NCBI GenBank assembly: GCA_003415625.1
Contig: PYIU01000010.1
Coordinates: 2,106,501 to 2,170,500, forward strand
Source: Aquanectria penicillioides
Lineage: Eukaryota > Ascomycota > Sordariomycetes > Hypocreales > Nectriaceae
Reading direction: 5' to 3'
DNA length: 64,000 bases
Shown here: positions 59,743 to 64,000 of the stretch, one piece after another
Layout: every line of letters begins with the position of its first letter
Position numbering within the stretch: the stretch's first letter is position 1
Position numbers and translations under genes: made by a program
The notes under the pieces: model-generated
Database searches by the model: none
What the model saw: only the letters and a program-made list of their open reading frames with translations
What the model was told of the DNA's origin: nothing

Positions 59743-62161
59743 GTGTTTGATCGTCCATGGAGGCAGAAGCTTCAAAGCCTCGCCGGGGTGAGATATCAAT
59801 CTCCAAATGAAGATGCGGCCTCCTACATCGAACTAACTCAATATCCTACCGATTTTGACCCGGCAAAGGCTACAGACCAAACACGTCTGACTGCCTCGCT
59901 TGATCAACCCACAAGTCCCCCTGCCAATTCCATGTTTGGGAATGACGGCCGAAAACAAAGCAGTAATGGGTCAAGGGAAGGTATTAGGTCGAGGATACCA
60001 CCTCTCAGCGGTTGGAGAAAGGGCGCCATATTGTTTGCGGCAGGAAGCTATATTACAGCCAATATAAATATTGCCGCTGCAATCTGGATATCCGCATTAG
60101 ACACATTCCATGACGGCATTGGGGTGCTCTGGACTGGAAACTGCGCCGCTACAACACCGTCATTCACGCGGGTGTCAATGTGATGAGCACATTACTTCTA
60201 AGTGGAAGTAACTATTGTATGCAGAGTTTGACTGCGCCGACCCGTCACGACGTGCAGACGGCGTATTCCAAAGGCCGCTGGCTCGATATGGGCATTCTCA
60301 GTATGCGCAACTTGTTGCATATTTCGACTCACAAGCTGTTTCTCGCGGGACTAATCATGCTCTCTTTGGTCCCTCTCCACTTGCTGCACGCGACCTGACT
60401 CGATAAAAACCTCAGATGCCAACACTTCCGTGAAGGTTTAACTCTGTATTCTTCATATCCCTGGCGACCGATGACTATCTCACATATGCCGTGGCTGAGA
60501 ACTTCTGGAACGCTACGCAAGCTTTCCAGGCTGAGCAAGTATTTGAATACAACGAGCTTCATTCTCTACCGCCGGACCCGCTTCCGTTGAATGCCTCAGA
60601 ATATCTCAAAGAGATCAAGAACGCAGATTACGATTATCATGTTAATCCATTGAAGCCACAAAATTTCGGTTCCTGCGAGTATCTGACGAACGAGGAATGC
60701 ATTGACGCTTATGCGACTAATTTTCTCAACAACCGCAGAACGTTGGTCATCACATTGACAAATGCCGGCAACGAGACTACCGCGTATGGATATGAATACG
60801 TAGCCGGAACTGCTATTGACGCTACACTTAGGACATATAACCGATATGATTGGTACGATTGTATTTGATCCTCATTGAAACGTTTCTTGCCAAATAATAG
60901 GATTTGTCGAAGTTCCAGAGACATATCTGGTGGATGGGTCACTTGTTATCCAGAAGTTGGTAAACTCAAACAAGAAGCTCAAGCCTGGGCTCCACGGGGC
61001 CTCCATGCAAAATACTGCCACAGTCAGGTGGTTGATCAGAAATGCTCTATCAAAGCCAGCTAACCCATCCTTATTGTTGTGATAATATGTAACGTTATAA
61101 AGCTATGCATCATGATATTCATGGTGCTAGGAATAAAGGAGCCACCTCTCATAACCCTTGGGGATGCCGCCGCTTCATTTCTCAAAACCCCGGACCCTAC
61201 GACGGAAAATCTTTGTTCGGTGTCTAAGATGGATGTAAAAAATCAAGGGGGCAAGCCTTGGAAAGGGCTACTGTCGATGGGCCCTATGATCGCCCAGAGA
61301 AAGCGCCGTCGTTGGTTTGCGACTGTGAGTAGAAGAAGATGGATCTTGACGCTAAGCGCTCTTGGTGCCGCCATCGGTATAGTTTGCATCTTACTGGGGC
61401 TGGGAGTAGATTCGATATCAACATGGGCTTCGGCAGCGCCGTTTTCTCTCGGTTTCAGAAGGGTGAATGCAGTTGCTATTATCAGAGGAAAGGGAAAGCT
61501 TGGGCGCCGCAGAGAGTCACCAGCCAAGGGGGCAAAATCGTGACCACGACTATCAGTTCCAACATGCCTCAGCTCATACTTCCGGCGATTTCCTTTTCGC
61601 CAAACGCAACTCTTACCACAGTTTACATGGTAAAGGAGTGAATAGGATATTCAAGTCCCAAGAAGCCGCTCCGGGTAACATGCCCAGACGGGGATCAGAG
61701 GAGCACCTATTTTCTCCAACTTCCATATCGAATTGCGATGCCCTTCAATATCGCCTCGGGAGTGCTTCAGTGGCTAGCATCAGAAGAAAAGTTTTCTTGT
61801 CGTCATCTCCTAGTACAACATCTGGGGTCGACTTTCGAATCCCATCCAAACGGTCACTTGCGGCTACTCACCTTTGGCCATGCTATTGACGATTATAGTG
61901 GCATTCATCATGCTTGTAGACCTGTGCAGTCCTTTCCTTCTCCATTTTTCAACAAGTATGCCCCTGGCCGAAACATGTAGCGTTGCAATCTCAACCGCCT
62001 GCCACGATACAACCGGGGATCAAGAGACGTTTCTCAAACCTGTACAATGGGGAGTGGTTAAGAGTAGGCCTGATCATGAGCAAAAAGGAACTGGAACAAG
62101 TCGCTGTTGTTTTACGAGTGGCCCTGTCGAGGTTCCAGCAGAGGGACAGGAATATGCATGA
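59743..62161 (+). pseudogene. Decayed DUF6536 membrane-protein gene
   Basis: Family landmarks occur in order but in shifting frames: LSGWRKGAILFAAG (60010), then INVLST-like VNVMSTLLLSGSNYCMQ one frame over (60176), WLDMGILSMRN, a possible GC-AG intron at 60389-60438 leading into FNSVFFISLATDDYLTYAV, and a Cys-containing ectodomain. Then comes IVVIICNVIKLCIM preceded by an in-frame TAA at 61062, TLGDAAASFL, and GDQRSTYFLQLPYRIAMP after another frame change. Next is FLVVIS followed by TAG, then TCGYSPLAML in a further frame, and finally VQWGVV and SGPVEVPAEGQEYA. The intact family has ~700-800 residues with several membrane helices and unknown function. At least two nonsense codons and several frame changes show loss of function. 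Confidence 0.75.
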
Positions 62162-62967
62162 GATGAGGATAAAGGACTATCAATAGAGCAACATCAATTA
62201 GTGAAGTGATATAATCTTCTTATAAGACTTTGAAATGTCATGATGATTGAAACAGGTTGGATATGGGGCTGAAAACACCATTCGTAGAACCTAAGCCTTC
62301 AGGAAACTACTGTTCAATCAGAACTACGACTCATTGTTTTTTTTTTTTTTCATTTACACTGATAATTGCTTCCTGCTCACTTTTAGGAACTACTGCTACC
62401 CACTACTCACTTATAACTAATCGTGACTATAAGCTCACATTATCTCCCAATTAATAGGAGCTGCAAGCTAAAACACGGGGTTCAAACTACATAGCGTAGC
62501 TCTGATCGACTAATTTACACTCATGCTGTGAGAGCAGAGTGAGTGAAGGCCATGTTCAACCAGGTCACCCTGCAACACTTTTCGTGATGTGCTTGTTTAA
62601 AACAACCAACATTAGAATGAATCGATGAGAGGCGCAAAACAGTCCCAAGACAGGACAACTATTTCTCACAAAGTTATGCTCACCTGGTCAGATATATATT
62701 TGCATCTTGCAACAGTGGCGCATGTTGTCGTTCCACACATTGACTTCTGCGATTCAATCGCTACCCTCCTCACACCAATCTTACTCTCCGCCAATTCAAC
62801 TCGCTTTCATCGAAAAATTTGGGATATTTTTCGTCCATGTAAAAATGACCATCGACCAACAGAGCGCCAGTACGTGTCGTCGTCTTGTTGTCTAGCCACT
62901 TGACTATCAGCAGGAATCTTCAATGAGCACCGCTAGCCAGTGTGAAATCTCCAAATAGGAGACACCC
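62162..62967. other. Intergenic region
   Basis: About 800 bases between the DUF6536 and HET remnants. No gene is supported. A T12 run is at ~62338. Confidence 0.45.
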
Positions 62968-64000
62968 CTATGAGCCGTCATCTAAGTGGCCCAGGAGTTC
63001 CCTTGGGGTCCAAGGTGGTAGAGCCATCCTGGTGAGGCAGAGCCTATGTATACCGACTACCCAGAGCCCCCAGTCGTCCCGATCTGGCTCTGACTCGCTT
63101 TCAATATCTCCATAGGTCCTGGTAGCTTGGTCACTTTCATCATTTTCGCTATCCTCGTCATTTTCGCTGTTTTCAATATCGTCATCCTCATCGTCTGACC
63201 AATATCTAACATACTTCTCCCGAATGTTGAAAAAGAACAGGGACGATGGAACCACTCGAGCTTCAAACTAAAAGGTCAAACTCGATCTAGGTGACAGTCT
63301 TCTAGATTCTGTCCAGGTTTGAGCAAATATTCGGACGAAGAAGTGAAGCGACCATCTTGGAGCTCAAAATAAACATCTCTTAATTTTCTTTCGACAGATT
63401 GATGTGATCTGAAAGGCAGAACCATCCATCTCGCACCTCCAGCCCAACCAGCCCACGTCCAAGACGGAAATCCGGTACGACTTCGCGCTGAAGCTCCCAT
63501 GACGTGAAACCAGCTTAGGGAAACAAACAAGGAGGTCTCGATACATTGAGCAGTGTCGGGGTCTAGAAAGACAACATATGGCGACCCGGTCATGTTCAAA
63601 ACAGGTGGGTCGAGTTCGCCATTGTGCCCATGACGCCTGCAAATGTGTTTAGTGAGTCCGAGCCGAAGCTGATATCGCGTTGGGTAAACTGCTCGACAAG
63701 CTGAAACCATTCCGTGTATCGGGCGGCTAGCTGTCCTTGTTCCCCCCAATACTGGTCTATCTCAATCTCAGCTTTGGGAAGTCGAAGCCAAAAGAGGAAT
63801 TGACTGGCCGGGACTGCAAAGGCAGGGTGGGCATGATCCTCGATGAACTCGAGCCCACCGACCGCGTCCATCAAGTTCTTGGTGTGGCATTCGAAGAACG
63901 TCTGCAGTTCGGTGAAGAAGAGGAGTCGGAGGGACAAAGGGCCCTCTTTTAACGTCCAACCGCGTTTCCACCACCGGGACTTCTCTATCATGAAACTAGT
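62968..64000 (-). pseudogene. HET-domain protein, 3' portion, frame-broken and cut by the window edge
   Basis: Reading leftward from 64000, SRWWKRGWTLKEGPLSLR and LLFFTELQTFFEC are the end of a HET (heterokaryon incompatibility) domain. YTEWFQLVEQFTQRDISF and SDSLNTFAGVMGTMA follow, as in HET proteins. The frame then stops at 63596. One frame over, PPVLNMTGSPYVVF continues to the conserved FPSWTWAGWAGG region and stops at 63276. A last open stretch (62968-63255) with an acidic Asp/Glu/Asn run may be the former C-terminus. No intron reconciles the first shift. HET proteins trigger programmed cell death on non-self fusion. The N-terminal part lies beyond the window, so the call as pseudogene rests on the breaks seen here. 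Confidence 0.55.

Noticed and set aside
60389..60438. GC-AG intron in the DUF6536 gene as evidence that it is functional
   Set aside because: Even with this intron, nonsense codons at 61062 and near 61809 and further frame changes remain.

Overview
The window is nuclear DNA of a filamentous ascomycete (Pezizomycotina, most likely a sordariomycete). The sequence shows many short introns (about 48-85 nt, a few longer) with GT(A/G)NGT donors, CTAAC/CTGAC branch sites and (C/T)AG acceptors, and eukaryotic tRNA genes with Pol III T-run terminators. The gene families point the same way: PNP-NACHT-ankyrin NLR, HET protein, secreted catalase-peroxidase, GH12, DUF6536 and opsin-related protein. There are no operons, CRISPR arrays or insertion sequences. 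Exon boundaries were inferred by hand from reading frame, splice signals and family conservation.

Layout. 1-10.5 kb: a glutamine-rich ankyrin protein, a large secreted Ser/Thr-rich protein with a Cys-His-bearing domain, an opsin-related membrane protein without retinal lysine, and a berberine-bridge-type FAD oxidase. 10.9-15.2 kb: tRNA-Phe, a membrane protein with a Cys-rich ectodomain, tRNA-Asp and an unrecognised protein. The tRNA-Phe gene carries a 54-nt insert in its D-loop with every mark of a spliceosomal intron. 16-24.5 kb: a decayed F-box-like gene, a 214-bp MITE-like element with ~20-bp inverted repeats, and a 1,987-residue PNP-NACHT-ankyrin receptor. 24.7-33.3 kb: an orphan fungal transcription-factor regulatory domain, a beta-carbonic anhydrase and a seven-exon sacsin/NO VEIN-type ATPase. 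34.9-42.3 kb: an MFS monocarboxylate-type transporter, an intronless CLC chloride channel/transporter and a secreted M43 metalloprotease. 42.3-49 kb: gene-poor, with a frameshifted kinase-like gene. 49.1-55 kb: a secreted GH12 glucanase with an optional Ser/Ala-rich tail and a secreted catalase-peroxidase. 55-64 kb: gene-poor, with a multiply broken DUF6536 gene and a frame-broken HET gene running off the edge.

Themes. Several genes fit life outside the cell (GH12, M43, KatG with signal peptide, large Ser/Thr-rich protein, FAD oxidase). A second set fits self/non-self recognition or stress signalling (NLR, sacsin-like ATPase, HET remnant). At least four genes are decayed (F-box-like, kinase-like, DUF6536, HET), which suggests an accessory compartment. 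The most unusual single signal is the spliceosomal-type intron in the tRNA-Phe D-loop; next are the GH12 stop codon embedded in a splice donor and the Cys-His domain at 5.1-5.7 kb.
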